Below are positions 24,177 through 32,726 of a stretch of DNA of 64,000 bases, one piece after another. Made by a program: the position numbers and the translations under genes. Below the pieces are notes generated by a model. The model was not told where the DNA came from. It did not search any database and saw only the letters and a program-made list of their open reading frames with translations. Within the stretch, counting starts at the first letter, position 1. Every line of letters starts with the position of its first letter. The stretch comes from Caulobacter henricii (lineage in GTDB: Bacteria > Pseudomonadota > Alphaproteobacteria > Caulobacterales > Caulobacteraceae), in NCBI RefSeq assembly GCF_001414055.1, contig NZ_CP013003.1:29085-93084 (forward strand), in the 5' to 3' direction.

Positions 24177-26091
24177 GGCCGCCATCCTAGTCGCCTCGGC
24201 GCTCCTGCTGCTGGTGCTGTGGGCTGTGCTCACCACGCTGGGGACCCTGATCGGACTTGGACGCCTTGGCGCGAACGTCGATTTCGCGGCCGTGCCTGGC
24301 TGGCTCTGGGTCTATCGCGGCCATCCCCAGGTCCAGCTCTGGTTCAAGGTCTCAGCCTTGGGATCTGGATTGCTCATCTTGATCATCGCGGCGATGGCGG
24401 GCTCGCGCATCCGCCGGCCGCTGCATGGCTCGGCGCGCTGGGCCAATGAGGGCGAAATCCGGCGCGAGGGCCTGCGCGCCAAGCAAGGGATCATCCTTGG
24501 GCGCAAGGGCGCTGGATACCTGGTCTTCGGCGGAAATGAGCACGTGATGCTCTATGCGCCGACCCGCACCGGCAAGGGTGTCGGCGTGGTGATTCCAAAC
24601 CTTCTGAACTGGACCGACAGCGTCGTCGTGCTGGATATCAAGAAGGAGAATTGGGACGCGACGGCCGGCTTTCGCGCCAAGCATGGTCAGCAGGTCCTGA
24701 TGTTCGATCCGCTCGATCCGGAGGGCCGCACGGCCCGTTATAACCCTCTGGCCTACATCGACCGCGCGAGCGCGATCGACACCTTGGACGAGCTGCAAAA
24801 GCTCGCCACCATGCTCTTTCCCACGCCGGATAAAGGCGATCCCTTCTGGTCGGAGGCCGCGCGGACAGGCTTTGTCGGGGTCGGGGCCTATGTCGCCGAG
24901 AGCCCGCAACTGCCGTTCACGATTGGTGAGATCTACCGGCAGCTCACCAACGGCAATCCCAAGGTCAAGTTCCCCGCCCTGATCGAGGCCCGCGCCGGCG
25001 GCATGGAGGCTCTGTCGCCCGGGGCGGTTAACGCGCTCAACGACTTTTGCTCCGCGTCCGACAACACGTTCGCATCCATCAAGCAGACGATCACCTCGCG
25101 CATGAACCTGTGGCTCAATCCGCGGGTCGATGCAGCGACCAGCGCCAGCGACTTTGACCTTCGTGATCTGCGATCCAAGCCGATCTCGATCTATCTAGGT
25201 GTCACGCCCGACAATATGGCCCGGGTCGCTCCCCTCTATAATCTCTTCTTCCAGCAACTGGTGGACCTCAACACGCGCGAGTTGCCGGGCGGCGGACGCC
25301 ACCCCATCCAGGTCCTGGTCCTTCTCGACGAGTTCGCCCGGATCGGGCACGCCTCGGTGATCGCCAAGGGGTTCTCATACGTCGCCGGCTACGGCCTTCG
25401 CCTGTTGCCCGTCCTCCAAAGTCCTTCTCAGCTGCGCGCCGAATACGGTCCCGACGTCGCCGACGAGATCATGACCAACTGCGGTGTCGAGGTCGTCTTC
25501 ACGCCCAAGGAACTGAAGGTCGCCCAGGATCTCTCCGAGCGCCTCGGCTACTACACGTTCGAGGGACGCTCCAACTCGCGCCCGACCTATCTGGGCGGGG
25601 GCAAGCGCACGACGACAGAGAGCGATCAGCGCCGGGCGCTGATGCTTCCCCAGGAGCTGATCCAGATGAGCAAGGACACGCTCATCATCATGCGCGGTGG
25701 CATCGCGCCCATTCGGGCCTCCAAGATCTATTTCTTCAAGAACGCCGACTTCACCAAGCGCCTGTTGCCGCCTCCGCCGATCACGCCCTTGGCGTCGGCT
25801 GGGCCTGCCGGACAGCCACCCGCAAATGCGGACGATCGCCTGGACGCCATCACCGCCGACCTGGCGGCCCTCAGCCAAACCGTCAATGAGATCCACGCGC
25901 GCGTGGTCGAGCGTCCCCTGACCGTGAGCGAAGCCGCCGGCGACACCGATCTGGACCTGGGCGCGATCTCGCTGGAGCTGGACGCCATCGACATGGACGA
26001 CCTTCCGGCCGGCGCCACCGAGGCGGAATCCGAAGACTGGATCAACCGCTACATCAACGCGGGGCTCTTGGAAGAAGCGGTCGAACGCTAA
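24142..26091 (+). CDS. virD4: VirD4 coupling protein (T4CP)
   Basis: 649 residues. Two membrane helices (residues ~13-40 and ~68-86) precede the ATPase domain with a Walker A APTRTGKG (139-146) and a Walker B IQVLVLLDEFARIG. The late VFTPKELKVAQDLSERLGYYT region is typical of TraG/VirD4. It docks the relaxosome to the channel. The start at 24142 lies inside virB11 and has GGAG eight bases upstream. The C-terminal 90 residues are acidic and probably bind the substrate or relaxase. Confidence 0.95.
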   Translation: MTRFASATPAGKAAILVASALLLLVLWAVLTTLGTLIGLGRLGANVDFAAVPGWLWVYRGHPQVQLWFKVSALGSGLLILIIAAMAGSRIRRPLHGSARWANEGEIRREGLRAKQGIILGRKGAGYLVFGGNEHVMLYAPTRTGKGVGVVIPNLLNWTDSVVVLDIKKENWDATAGFRAKHGQQVLMFDPLDPEGRTARYNPLAYIDRASAIDTLDELQKLATMLFPTPDKGDPFWSEAARTGFVGVGAYVAESPQLPFTIGEIYRQLTNGNPKVKFPALIEARAGGMEALSPGAVNALNDFCSASDNTFASIKQTITSRMNLWLNPRVDAATSASDFDLRDLRSKPISIYLGVTPDNMARVAPLYNLFFQQLVDLNTRELPGGGRHPIQVLVLLDEFARIGHASVIAKGFSYVAGYGLRLLPVLQSPSQLRAEYGPDVADEIMTNCGVEVVFTPKELKVAQDLSERLGYYTFEGRSNSRPTYLGGGKRTTTESDQRRALMLPQELIQMSKDTLIIMRGGIAPIRASKIYFFKNADFTKRLLPPPPITPLASAGPAGQPPANADDRLDAITADLAALSQTVNEIHARVVERPLTVSEAAGDTDLDLGAISLELDAIDMDDLPAGATEAESEDWINRYINAGLLEEAVER

Positions 26092-26109
26092 CGCGCAAAG
26101 GAGGCCGCC

Positions 26110-27600
26110 ATGGCCGATAACATCGACACCCCTGCCGACGCTCTCGTGACCGCGATCACGCCGCCGCCAAGCCCTGCGCCCGCCGAGAGGGCGAGCCCGG
26201 CGGGACCCGAGATGGAAAACACCATCTCACCGGCCGCTGCGTTGGACTTATCGTTGCCTGTCGAGCGGGCCAGCGACTACGCCACCGAGCCAGAGGATAT
26301 CGCCTATGAGCGCTCGATCGACGAGGCCGAGCGCATTGGCATCGCTTTGGCCGAGGCCCGGCTGCGGCGTGAAGACGAGACAGAGCGCCCCCTGACCGCC
26401 GAGCCCGTGCTTCAAAACAGCAAGGCCCAAGCCCCAGAGCCTGACAAGGCCGCCCCATCCCCTCCCCCGTCCGAAGCCACCGCCAAACCGGCGCCGGCTA
26501 ACGATGACGGACCTCACCGTTTCTCGGTCGAGCGCGGCGACGTCCCCGACGCTGTCGGGCGCCGCTATCTGACCGAAGAGCCACAGTTCGCGCCCGAGGT
26601 CCGGTTCTTCACCGACGCCACGGGCAAGGAGGCCGCGTTCCGCGACACAGGCGACAAGCTCCTGGCGCGCCAGACGAACGCGGAGGTGATCAAGGACTTG
26701 GTCGCCATCGCTGAGCATCGCGGCTGGACCGCCATCGACGTTCGCGGCGAAGACGCCTTCCGGCGGGAGGTGTGGATGCAGGCTCGCAGCGAAGGCTTGG
26801 AGGTGCGTGGCTACAAGCCAACTGAGCGGGATCTCCAGGAGCTAGATGGCCGCCTGTCGGCCCGGGACACCAATTCAGTGGCCCCGGCGCGCGACAGAGC
26901 GCCCCAAGATCCTGATGCAGCCGGCCCGACCGGCGGCAGCGGCGCGCCGTCCCCCCCGCCAATGCCCGTCCAGGAACGGCTGGATTACGATAAGGGCGTC
27001 ACGGGTAAGTTGCTTGAGAGTGGCCAGGCGCCATACCGTCATCGCTCTGGTCAAGAACTGACGCCGTTCGTTCGGGTGGAACTGGCGAGCGGACGGCAGG
27101 TGGAAGTTTGGGGCGTCGGTTTGCCGACGGCCTTGGAGAAGTCCGGCGCCGCGACCGGCGAGGAGATCACACTGCGGCGAGACGGCGTCGAGCGGGTCAT
27201 TCGGACCTTGGAGGTTCGCGACAAGGTCTCAGGCGAGCTTTCACTTCAGCAGCGAGAAGTGCCCCGCAACAAGTGGTCCATCGACGCTCATCGGTTTCGC
27301 GCCGCTAGCCCCGGCCAAGCGGCCAAGGACCCTGAACTCAACGCGGCCCAAAGCCGGCTCGCGGTCGTGACGGCGATCGTCAAGGACCGTCATGCCGACC
27401 CAACCGTGCAGGACCGATTGATCGCCGGCGCAAAGGAAAAGATTGCTGACCATATCGAGCGCGGCGCGCGCTTTGAAACCGCCAAAGTGCGAGAGCCGCG
27501 CGGGCGTTCGGCGGACCAGCCCGATACGGACCGGATGCCGCCGCCGACCGCGCAGCCATCGCCTTCCAAATCTGGGCCCGAACGAACGAGGGGACGGTAG
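26110..27600 (+). CDS. LPD7-like relaxase-associated protein
   Basis: 496 residues with a strong ribosome site (AAAGGAGG). After an acidic, Pro-rich N-terminus, residues ~155-250 contain FFTDATGKEAAFRDTGDKL, then VIKDLVAIAEHRGWTAIDVR, REVWMQARSEGLEVRGYKPT and ERD, the LPD7 domain usually found at the C-terminus of relaxases. A later segment (YDKGVTGKLLESGQAPYRHR, LASGRQVEVWGVGLPTAL) is another piece common in such relaxases. Here it stands apart from the relaxase, which is coded on the other strand. It is likely a relaxosome or coupling accessory, last in the T4SS operon. Confidence 0.75.
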   Translation: MADNIDTPADALVTAITPPPSPAPAERASPAGPEMENTISPAAALDLSLPVERASDYATEPEDIAYERSIDEAERIGIALAEARLRREDETERPLTAEPVLQNSKAQAPEPDKAAPSPPPSEATAKPAPANDDGPHRFSVERGDVPDAVGRRYLTEEPQFAPEVRFFTDATGKEAAFRDTGDKLLARQTNAEVIKDLVAIAEHRGWTAIDVRGEDAFRREVWMQARSEGLEVRGYKPTERDLQELDGRLSARDTNSVAPARDRAPQDPDAAGPTGGSGAPSPPPMPVQERLDYDKGVTGKLLESGQAPYRHRSGQELTPFVRVELASGRQVEVWGVGLPTALEKSGAATGEEITLRRDGVERVIRTLEVRDKVSGELSLQQREVPRNKWSIDAHRFRAASPGQAAKDPELNAAQSRLAVVTAIVKDRHADPTVQDRLIAGAKEKIADHIERGARFETAKVREPRGRSADQPDTDRMPPPTAQPSPSKSGPERTRGR

Positions 27601-27602
27601 GT

Positions 27603-28025
27603 GTGGCGGGTTCAATCTTGAACGAGTTTGCACGTGCAAACTCCAATCCGCCGCATCCGATCGATGTCAGCGTTGGCCGCCAGCTGCGCCAGGCCCGTAA
27701 GGCGCGTGGCCTGAGCCAGGCCTCGCTCGGCGAGGCGATCGGCATCAGCTTCCAGCAAGTTCAAAAATATGAGCGCGGAGACAACCGGGTCTCCGCCTCC
27801 AAGCTTGCGGAGGCGGCGCTCTTTTTCCAAGTGCCGATCCAGTATTTCTTTTCGGAGATCGCCGAGTTGCTCGCGGGTCCGGCCGGCGCGCTTGACCCGG
27901 TAGTAGCGGCCTTGGCGGCGGACACGCGGGCCATGGCGTTGCTGTTGGCCTGGCGCCGGCTTCCTCCAGCTCGCCGCAAGCTGATCACCGATCTGATCAG
28001 CGCGACGATCCAGGACGAGGTCTAA
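27603..28025 (+). CDS. XRE-family HTH regulator
   Basis: A 140-residue regulator with an HTH at residues ~25-75: GRQLRQARKARGLSQASLGE, GISFQQVQKYERGDNRVSASKLAEAA. The start is a GTG at 27603, two bases after the stop of the previous gene. The N-terminal ~20 codons contain a 14-bp inverted repeat (27610-27623) and directly next to it the 20-bp parS-like palindrome, so the regulatory DNA and the coding sequence coincide. A shorter true start is possible but no ATG is available before the HTH. Confidence 0.82.
   Translation: MAGSILNEFARANSNPPHPIDVSVGRQLRQARKARGLSQASLGEAIGISFQQVQKYERGDNRVSASKLAEAALFFQVPIQYFFSEIAELLAGPAGALDPVVAALAADTRAMALLLAWRRLPPARRKLITDLISATIQDEV
27610..27623. promoter_or_regulatory. 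Inverted repeat beside the parS-like site
   Basis: GTTCAA-TC-TTGAAC is a perfect inverted repeat directly adjoining the parS-like palindrome at 27624. It may be an operator for the XRE protein whose gene starts here. No other copy was noticed in the window. Confidence 0.35.
27624..27643. promoter_or_regulatory. parS: parS-like palindrome, copy 1
   Basis: A core GTTTGCACGTGCAAAC (16 bp, perfect) extends to a 20-bp perfect palindrome. It lies inside the 5' end of the XRE gene. It resembles chromosomal parS (TGTTTCACGTGAAACA) with one extra G/C pair in each arm. Six such sites occur between 27.6 and 36.75 kb. Confidence 0.6.
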
Positions 28026-28057
28026 CGCCCTCGGCCGCCCGGCGTCGTCTGACGCTC

Positions 28058-28077
28058 AGGTTTGTACGTGCAAACCT
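28058..28077. promoter_or_regulatory. parS: parS-like palindrome, copy 2
   Basis: GTTTGTACGTGCAAAC with AG/CT flanks that extend the symmetry; one central mismatch. It sits in the 50-base gap between the convergent XRE and relaxase genes and reaches the relaxase stop codon. Confidence 0.55.
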
Positions 28078-29140
28078 AGCGACCTCGCGACCGATCCTTG
28101 CCTGGGTCCTGGCTCTTTTCAGTCGCGGCCTTGGCAGGCTCGACCTGTTTGCCGCCTTCAACCAGCGTCCTGGCCAGCGCGACACGCCGACTGACCGGAG
28201 CCGGCATGGCTTTGACGAACGCCTCCACCGAACGACCAAGCGCCTGGTCACGCGGATCGGCCGACGCCTCCAGCACCTTGGCCGCGGCCCTATAGGACGA
28301 ACGCACCTGAGCCTGACGTTGGCGCATGCTGTCGTCCCAAGGCTGAGCCTTTCCTCCGCTGCGCGCTAGGCTCTCGGCTTCCCGCCGCGCCTCTCGCAGA
28401 ACCCGGGGTTCGTTCTGGCCCGTCCGTTCGAAGCGCTCGCGCGCCTTGCGCACCGGTGTCCGCTCGGGCTTTTGCGTGATCCCGCGCGCGCGGCGCGGTG
28501 TTGCCTCCGCTTCGATCCCGCGACCGCGCAGTTCGCTGGCGAACCGCTCACGCCAATCGGCCAAATCCGCTTTCTTGGGATTGAGCCGCTCGCCGCCAAC
28601 CCCTAGCGATCGAACGCTGAGATGAACGTGTGGCTGCTCGCCCTTGGCGTCCTGGTGGAAGGCGAAAACATAAGGATAGGTCTCGCCAAACTCGGCCCGG
28701 GCAAAGGCGCGGACCGCATCCTTCATGCGCTCGGGATCGGTCCCCACCGGCATCGACAGCACGATCGACACCGACATCGTGCTGTTGGCGCGTCGGCGGC
28801 TGTCGCTTTCACCAGACGCCGCCCAATCCAGCGCCAGCTCTTTGACGCCGTCTCGGCCATGGACGAACGCGCCGTCCGACTGCTCCAGATCAAGCTCCCC
28901 CTTCCGAGAGATGTAATCCAGGTGCGCGCCAAGGTGCTCGCCGTCCTTGGTCTTGCCGGTGATCTTGACCATCACCTCCGGCGCCTTCTGAACGACGCGG
29001 GCGAGCTTGGCCTTCGCGTCGGCCTCCCCTCCCCTACTCGTTGGCTCGCCCAAGACGCTGCCCTTGGCGATAATCTTTCGACCGCCTGCCGGCGCGCGCC
29101 AGACCTGGTCGAACCCTCGCATATCGCGAAAGTCGCTCAT
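28076..29140 (-). CDS. VirD2/MOBP-type relaxase
   Basis: 354 residues. Motif I HLDYISRKG puts the probable catalytic tyrosine at Tyr76. Motif III is FHQDAKGEQPHVHL (His162, His171, His173) for metal binding. These match the MOBP/VirD2 group. The C-terminal part is Arg-rich and helical. Its product would cut at the TATCCTG/C site found upstream of mobC. The ATG overlaps the mobC stop (ATGA). Unlike many relatives it lacks an LPD7 tail, which is instead a separate gene at 26110-27600. Confidence 0.9.
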   Translation of the reverse strand: MSDFRDMRGFDQVWRAPAGGRKIIAKGSVLGEPTSRGGEADAKAKLARVVQKAPEVMVKITGKTKDGEHLGAHLDYISRKGELDLEQSDGAFVHGRDGVKELALDWAASGESDSRRRANSTMSVSIVLSMPVGTDPERMKDAVRAFARAEFGETYPYVFAFHQDAKGEQPHVHLSVRSLGVGGERLNPKKADLADWRERFASELRGRGIEAEATPRRARGITQKPERTPVRKARERFERTGQNEPRVLREARREAESLARSGGKAQPWDDSMRQRQAQVRSSYRAAAKVLEASADPRDQALGRSVEAFVKAMPAPVSRRVALARTLVEGGKQVEPAKAATEKSQDPGKDRSRGR

Positions 29141-29649
29141 GCCTCGTCCTCCCAGTAGGCGAGGTTCCCCTTGAAGGCTTCGGAGAGGCCGCGGACATGC
29201 TCGCGGATCTCGCTGCGAAACGCCTCGATCGACGACATCTCAGCATCAAGCACTGAGCCTGGCATCACCGCCGTGTTCATGGCCCGCGCGATCTGGTTCA
29301 CGTTGACGCCGATCCGCCGCAGTTCCTCCTGCACGGCGTAGAAGGCCAGCTCCTCACGACGGCTAAAGTGCGGCCGTCCAAACAGCCGCCGGCGCAAGAG
29401 CGCCAGGACCCACTCGGTACGACGAAGGCCGTCGGAGCCGGACACGTCGTTTAGAGCGACCAGGTCGTCGGGCTTCAGGCGAAGGGTCAGTTTGGTCGAC
29501 TGGCCGCGTGGCGCGAGGCCAGGGCCGGAGGCGCTCTCACCGACCGCTTGGGCGACCAGGTCTCGAAGTTTCTTGGACCGGCCCGACGATGCCAGCGCAT
29601 CGAACTTGGCGGCGAGGTCGTCCGGAAGCTGGAACGCGAACATGGCCAT
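29137..29649 (-). CDS. mobC: MobC-like relaxosome accessory protein
   Basis: 170 residues. The N-terminus has a short RHH-like segment (FAFQLPDDLAAKFDALASSG). Another follows at TKLTLRLKPDDLVALNDVSG. The C-terminal stretch EELRRIGVNVNQIARAMNTA is the MobC signature. MobC proteins bind oriT near the nic site and help strand opening. It is the first gene of the leftward mob operon, coupled to the relaxase, and starts only 39 bases from the nic. Confidence 0.82.
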   Translation of the reverse strand: MAMFAFQLPDDLAAKFDALASSGRSKKLRDLVAQAVGESASGPGLAPRGQSTKLTLRLKPDDLVALNDVSGSDGLRRTEWVLALLRRRLFGRPHFSRREELAFYAVQEELRRIGVNVNQIARAMNTAVMPGSVLDAEMSSIEAFRSEIREHVRGLSEAFKGNLAYWEDEA

Positions 29650-29653
29650 CAGC

Positions 29654-29721
29654 GGAGCGTAATTTATAAAAACGCCGGCGCAAAGCCTATCCTGCCCTCA
29701 ACCCCATCGGACTTACGCTCC
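29654..29721 (+). other. oriT: Origin of transfer (oriT) with MOBP nic site
   Basis: TATCCTG at 29688-29694 followed by C at 29695 matches the MOBP/IncP nic consensus (YATCCTG/Y), with cleavage expected between 29694 and 29695 of the + strand. An inverted repeat flanks it: GGAGCGTAA (29654-29662) and TTACGCTCC (29713-29721), both perfect. It lies directly upstream of mobC. On this assignment the + strand from 29695 rightward enters the recipient first and the T4SS genes last. Confidence 0.8.
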
Positions 29722-29829
29722 CAACAACGGTCCCACGATTCTCCGCATCTACGGCCAAGATTCGCCCCGTGTAATGCAGATCCACTTTCGCCTCAAAGTT
29801 GCCTCTGAGGCTCCCTATCAAGAAAGAGC

Positions 29830-29995
29830 TAAGGGGCTTTGCCCCTCGCGCGCGGGGCGTGAAGTCTCCGCTTCGCTGCGACCGGCCGGGGGTTTCCCCG
29901 ACCTTCCCTCGCTGCGCTCAGTGCAGGTCGGGTGATCCCCCTCCCCCCGGCCGCGCCCCACTTGCTACCCCCGCCTCGCCGGCGGGCAGGGGTTC
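29830..29995 (+). repeat. Structured dispersed repeat R1 (inverted copy)
   Basis: First of four related elements of 135-170 bp. It begins CTAAGGGGCTTTGCCCCTCG (hairpin) and contains GGCCGGGGG-TTT-CCCC, TTCCCTCGCTGCGCTC and GTCGGGTGATCCCCC. It ends CTTGCTACCCCC, GCCTCGCCGGCGGGCAGGGG. GGCCGGGGG can pair with CCCCCCGGCC near its end. It precedes the MerR-type gene at 30044 and runs in the direction of that gene. Confidence 0.7.
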
Positions 29996-30043
29996 AGGCG
30001 GGCCTGCACCCTGCCGACAACGAAACCGCGCCTAACCGGCCAA

Positions 30044-30448
30044 GTGCGTACCGGAGACCATCCCTTGCAAATTCGAGATCTTGCCCGCCTCGCCCAACTC
30101 ACCCCCCGCCAACTGCGCCGCTACGAACGCGAAGGCCTCATCCGCCCCGCCACGATCGCTCAAGGCCAACCCAGATACGCCGCCCAGACCGCCCCGCTCG
30201 TCCGGCGCATCAACGTCCTGGTCGACCTCGGCTTCACCACCGGAGAAATCCGCACCTTCCTCGACCGCATCGACGATCAGCCGTCCGAACACTGCGCGCC
30301 AGTCAGCGATCTGCAGGGCCGCCGCATCGCCAAGATCGACGCGGTGATCGCCAAGCTCAAGGCCACCCGCGCCGAACTGGTCGGACTGCTGGTGACCGAC
30401 GAGGCGCTAGACGTCCAGGATCAGGCGACGGCCGTCCGGCGTCAGTAG
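30044..30448 (+). CDS. MerR-family regulator
   Basis: Up to 134 residues. An HTH of MerR type covers residues ~9-75: LQIRDLARLAQLTPRQLRRY, EREGLIRP, RYAAQTAPLVRRINVLVDLG, FTTGEIRTFLDRI. The start is uncertain: GTG at 30044 or TTG at 30065, and no good ribosome site is seen for either. A His-Cys pair (EHCAP) sits in the dimerisation region but there is no clear metal-binding loop. It follows repeat element R1. Its 3' end overlaps the convergent membrane protein gene by 42 bases. Confidence 0.75.
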   Translation: MRTGDHPLQIRDLARLAQLTPRQLRRYEREGLIRPATIAQGQPRYAAQTAPLVRRINVLVDLGFTTGEIRTFLDRIDDQPSEHCAPVSDLQGRRIAKIDAVIAKLKATRAELVGLLVTDEALDVQDQATAVRRQ

Positions 30449-30703
30449 GCCAAGCAAGGTGTCGTACTTCCAACTGGCCAGCGCGGCCAGGAACACCGAG
30501 GCGCCTTGGTAGGCGTACGCGTACCAAGGTAGCCCGCCCCGAAAGACCGCAAATCCGATGAAGGCCAGGGCGCCTAGCACCACATAGCCGCGCAGCACAA
30601 ACTGCACGACGCCCCGGCAATAGAGCATCACGAAGAACGCCGCGTATCGCAGCCCCGTCACCATCGCGCGCAGAGCCGCGCGGCCTATGCCGGGAACATC
30701 CAA
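30407..30703 (-). CDS. Small membrane protein downstream of parB
   Basis: 98 residues with two to three hydrophobic stretches (FFVMLYCRGVVQFVLRGYVV, VLGALAFIGFAVF, YAYQGASVFLAALASW). No family recognised. Its start abuts the parB stop, so it is probably the last gene of the par operon. It overlaps the 3' end of the MerR gene. Confidence 0.65.
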   Translation of the reverse strand: MDVPGIGRAALRAMVTGLRYAAFFVMLYCRGVVQFVLRGYVVLGALAFIGFAVFRGGLPWYAYAYQGASVFLAALASWKYDTLLGLLTPDGRRLILDV

Positions 30704-31663
30704 CTAGACGCTCCGTGCCCTCACCAGCCGAATGTCGGCCACGGCGGTCGGCTCGGTGGCGCCGCCATCGAAAGCCACCAGCGCCGTCTCCGGATTGGGG
30801 CCGGGCTCCAAGAGCAGCCGCCCCGTGCGCCTGCCGACCTTCACGTCAAACCCGGCGAGCTTGCCCCTAGCACCGGACTTGGGCGCAACGCCGTCGGCCG
30901 GGGTCTCGGTTTGCACGTGCAAACTCCCCTCCCCTGCCCCGGCTTTCCCTGCTGCCTTGCCCTTAGCCGGCGCGGCGGTGGGGGTATCCTTCCCGCCTTT
31001 GGGCGCGGGCTTCAGCTCGGCCGCCAAGGCCACCGCCTCGCGCGTGGTGATCGTATCGCCGCGCTCGGCCACGAGCGCCAGGGTGCGGGCAGCGTCGCGC
31101 TTCCAGGCGATGGACAGCTCGTAGAGCGTCCGCGCGCCCAGCTTCGACGCCAGGGCCTTCAGCTCGGGCGGCAGGTCGCGAAGCGCTGCATAGATGGAGA
31201 TCGCCTCCTTCGACCGACCAAGCTTTTCGCCGACCTGCTGCTGATTGAGCCCCAGCTCCATCAGACGGGCGACTGCCGTGGTCATCTCCTCGGTATTGAG
31301 CGGCTCGCGCTGGTCGTTCTCGATGACCTGGGCGGCCAGGATATCGACCTCGCTGGCGTTGCTGGTGGTGATCACCGCCGGGATGGTCGCAAGCCCGGCC
31401 AGCTGAGCGGCGCGGAAGCGGCGCGCACCAAACCGGATCATGTAACCGGTCTCGTCCTTGGGGCGCACGGTGATGGGCTGAAGCACCGTGTGCTCGCGCA
31501 TAGAGGCGGCAAGGTCCGCCAGCTGCGCGTCGTCGAAACCGGTGCGCGGATTGTTGGGGTCCTCGTAGATTTCCGACAGCGGCAGTTCCTTAAGGCGCGA
31601 GCCGTCCGGCTCTCCGCTGTCCTCGACCAGGCCGCCCACGAGCGCCGCGAAATTGGTGGTCAT
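30704..31663 (-). CDS. parB: ParB-family partition protein
   Basis: 319 residues. The ParB N-terminal nuclease-like domain shows LPLSEIYEDPNNPRT, the CTP-binding-type GARRFRAA (79-86) and IENDQREPL (114-122). The HTH LNQQQVGEKLGRSKEAISIY follows at 139-158. The C-terminal third is linker plus a basic end domain. It is coded behind parA. A parS-like palindrome (30909-30924) lies inside its own reading frame and encodes the segment LHVQT, so the protein may bind its own gene. Confidence 0.92.
   Translation of the reverse strand: MTTNFAALVGGLVEDSGEPDGSRLKELPLSEIYEDPNNPRTGFDDAQLADLAASMREHTVLQPITVRPKDETGYMIRFGARRFRAAQLAGLATIPAVITTSNASEVDILAAQVIENDQREPLNTEEMTTAVARLMELGLNQQQVGEKLGRSKEAISIYAALRDLPPELKALASKLGARTLYELSIAWKRDAARTLALVAERGDTITTREAVALAAELKPAPKGGKDTPTAAPAKGKAAGKAGAGEGSLHVQTETPADGVAPKSGARGKLAGFDVKVGRRTGRLLLEPGPNPETALVAFDGGATEPTAVADIRLVRARSV
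30909..30924. promoter_or_regulatory. parS: parS-like palindrome, copy 3 (inside parB)
   Basis: Perfect GTTTGCACGTGCAAAC within the parB coding sequence, in the region for the linker. Chromosomal parS sites are also commonly found within or near parB. Confidence 0.65.
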
Positions 31664-31675
31664 GGCGATGATCCT

Positions 31676-32440
31676 CTACGCGGCGACAGCGGCCGACAGG
31701 CGGCCCTTGATGGTCCCGAGCACGCCGCGAATTTCCTTTGCGGCGTCTTGGGCGGCCTTCTTCTTGATCGTCCAGACCGGAGCCTTCAGGCTGACGGCCT
31801 CGGCGTAGCCCTGGCGCTGGGTGAGCACGCCGTCGAACATCAGCGAGGTGCCGCCCTGGGTCAGGAGGGTCTTGAGGTTCTCGCGTTGGCGCGGCGAGGT
31901 GCTGACGAACCGCGAGGGCAGCAGGCCCAGGAAATCGATGCGTCGGCCGCCGCGCGCTTGGTCCTCGACCAGCTTGATTTGCTTGCGAAGCTTGCCGATG
32001 CCCAACAGCGAATAGTCTTCCAGATCGATGGGCGAGATCACCAGATCGGTGACCAGGAGCGCCGCGAAATTGCGACCGCCCCAGGTGGGCGGCGTATCGA
32101 TCACGCAGTAATCAAACTGGTCCTTCAGCGCGGCGAACCGCTTGGCCATCGCCGGGATGGCCTCGTTCAACAGCCCATCGACATTGTGAAGCTTGTCGTC
32201 AGCGCGCAGCACCGTCACGCCCGGCAGGCCTTGGAGCGTCAGGTCAGGACCGAAAAAGAGCGCGCTGCTTAAGCCCCCCTGGCGCTCGGCGGCCAGGGTG
32301 TGGCTGGCGTTGGCCTGGGGGTCTAGGTCAACGAACAGAATGCGGGTCGCCGCTTCCTCGGCCAGGAACCACGCCAGATGGATCGCCAGCATGGTCTTAC
32401 CCACGCCGCCCTTCTGGTTGTTCACGACGATGGTTTTCAT
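31676..32440 (-). CDS. parA: ParA-family partition ATPase
   Basis: 254 residues of the Walker-type ParA/Soj family. The deviant Walker A is KGGVGKT at residues 10-16 with the second lysine. The Walker A' FVDLDPQANAS and the Walker B DYCVIDTPP are intact. It has no long N-terminal DNA-binding domain, so it resembles the type Ib/chromosomal form. Its ATG overlaps the stop of the preceding small gene (ATGA), and parB follows 12 bases after its stop. Confidence 0.92.
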   Translation of the reverse strand: MKTIVVNNQKGGVGKTMLAIHLAWFLAEEAATRILFVDLDPQANASHTLAAERQGGLSSALFFGPDLTLQGLPGVTVLRADDKLHNVDGLLNEAIPAMAKRFAALKDQFDYCVIDTPPTWGGRNFAALLVTDLVISPIDLEDYSLLGIGKLRKQIKLVEDQARGGRRIDFLGLLPSRFVSTSPRQRENLKTLLTQGGTSLMFDGVLTQRQGYAEAVSLKAPVWTIKKKAAQDAAKEIRGVLGTIKGRLSAAVAA

Positions 32441-32646
32441 GCGCTTTTCTTCCTGCCCGAACGCTCGGGGCGCCGATCAGCCAGCTCGTTGTCGTTGACG
32501 GTGAAGCCTGCCGCCTTCAGGGCCCTAAGCACGATCACCCGCAGGGTCACGCCCTGTTCGGCGGCCTGCTTCTTTAGCTCGTCGCGAAGCGCCGTTGGGA
32601 CCTTCATGTTCAACATGGACTCGCCAGCCTCGTCGCTCACTTCCAT
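32437..32646 (-). CDS. Small RHH-like protein upstream of parA
   Basis: 69 residues; the segment MKVPTALRDELKKQAAEQGV followed by TLRVIVLRALKAAGF has the look of a ribbon-helix-helix or short DNA-binding protein, and the C-terminus is basic. It is coupled to parA. A regulator of the par operon is the natural guess. The start ATG at 32646 lacks a strong ribosome site. Confidence 0.6.
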   Translation of the reverse strand: MEVSDEAGESMLNMKVPTALRDELKKQAAEQGVTLRVIVLRALKAAGFTVNDNELADRRPERSGRKKSA

Positions 32647-32726
32647 GCCTTGCTAAACCCCCAAGACCGCGCCGCCGAAGGCGGCCGAGTCGTTGTGATT
32701 CAGCATAGTCAAAAGATAAAGAGGTT

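Noticed and set aside
29799..30035. Pro/Arg-rich frame over repeat R1
   Set aside because: It only translates the GC-rich repeat and has no ribosome site or similarity.
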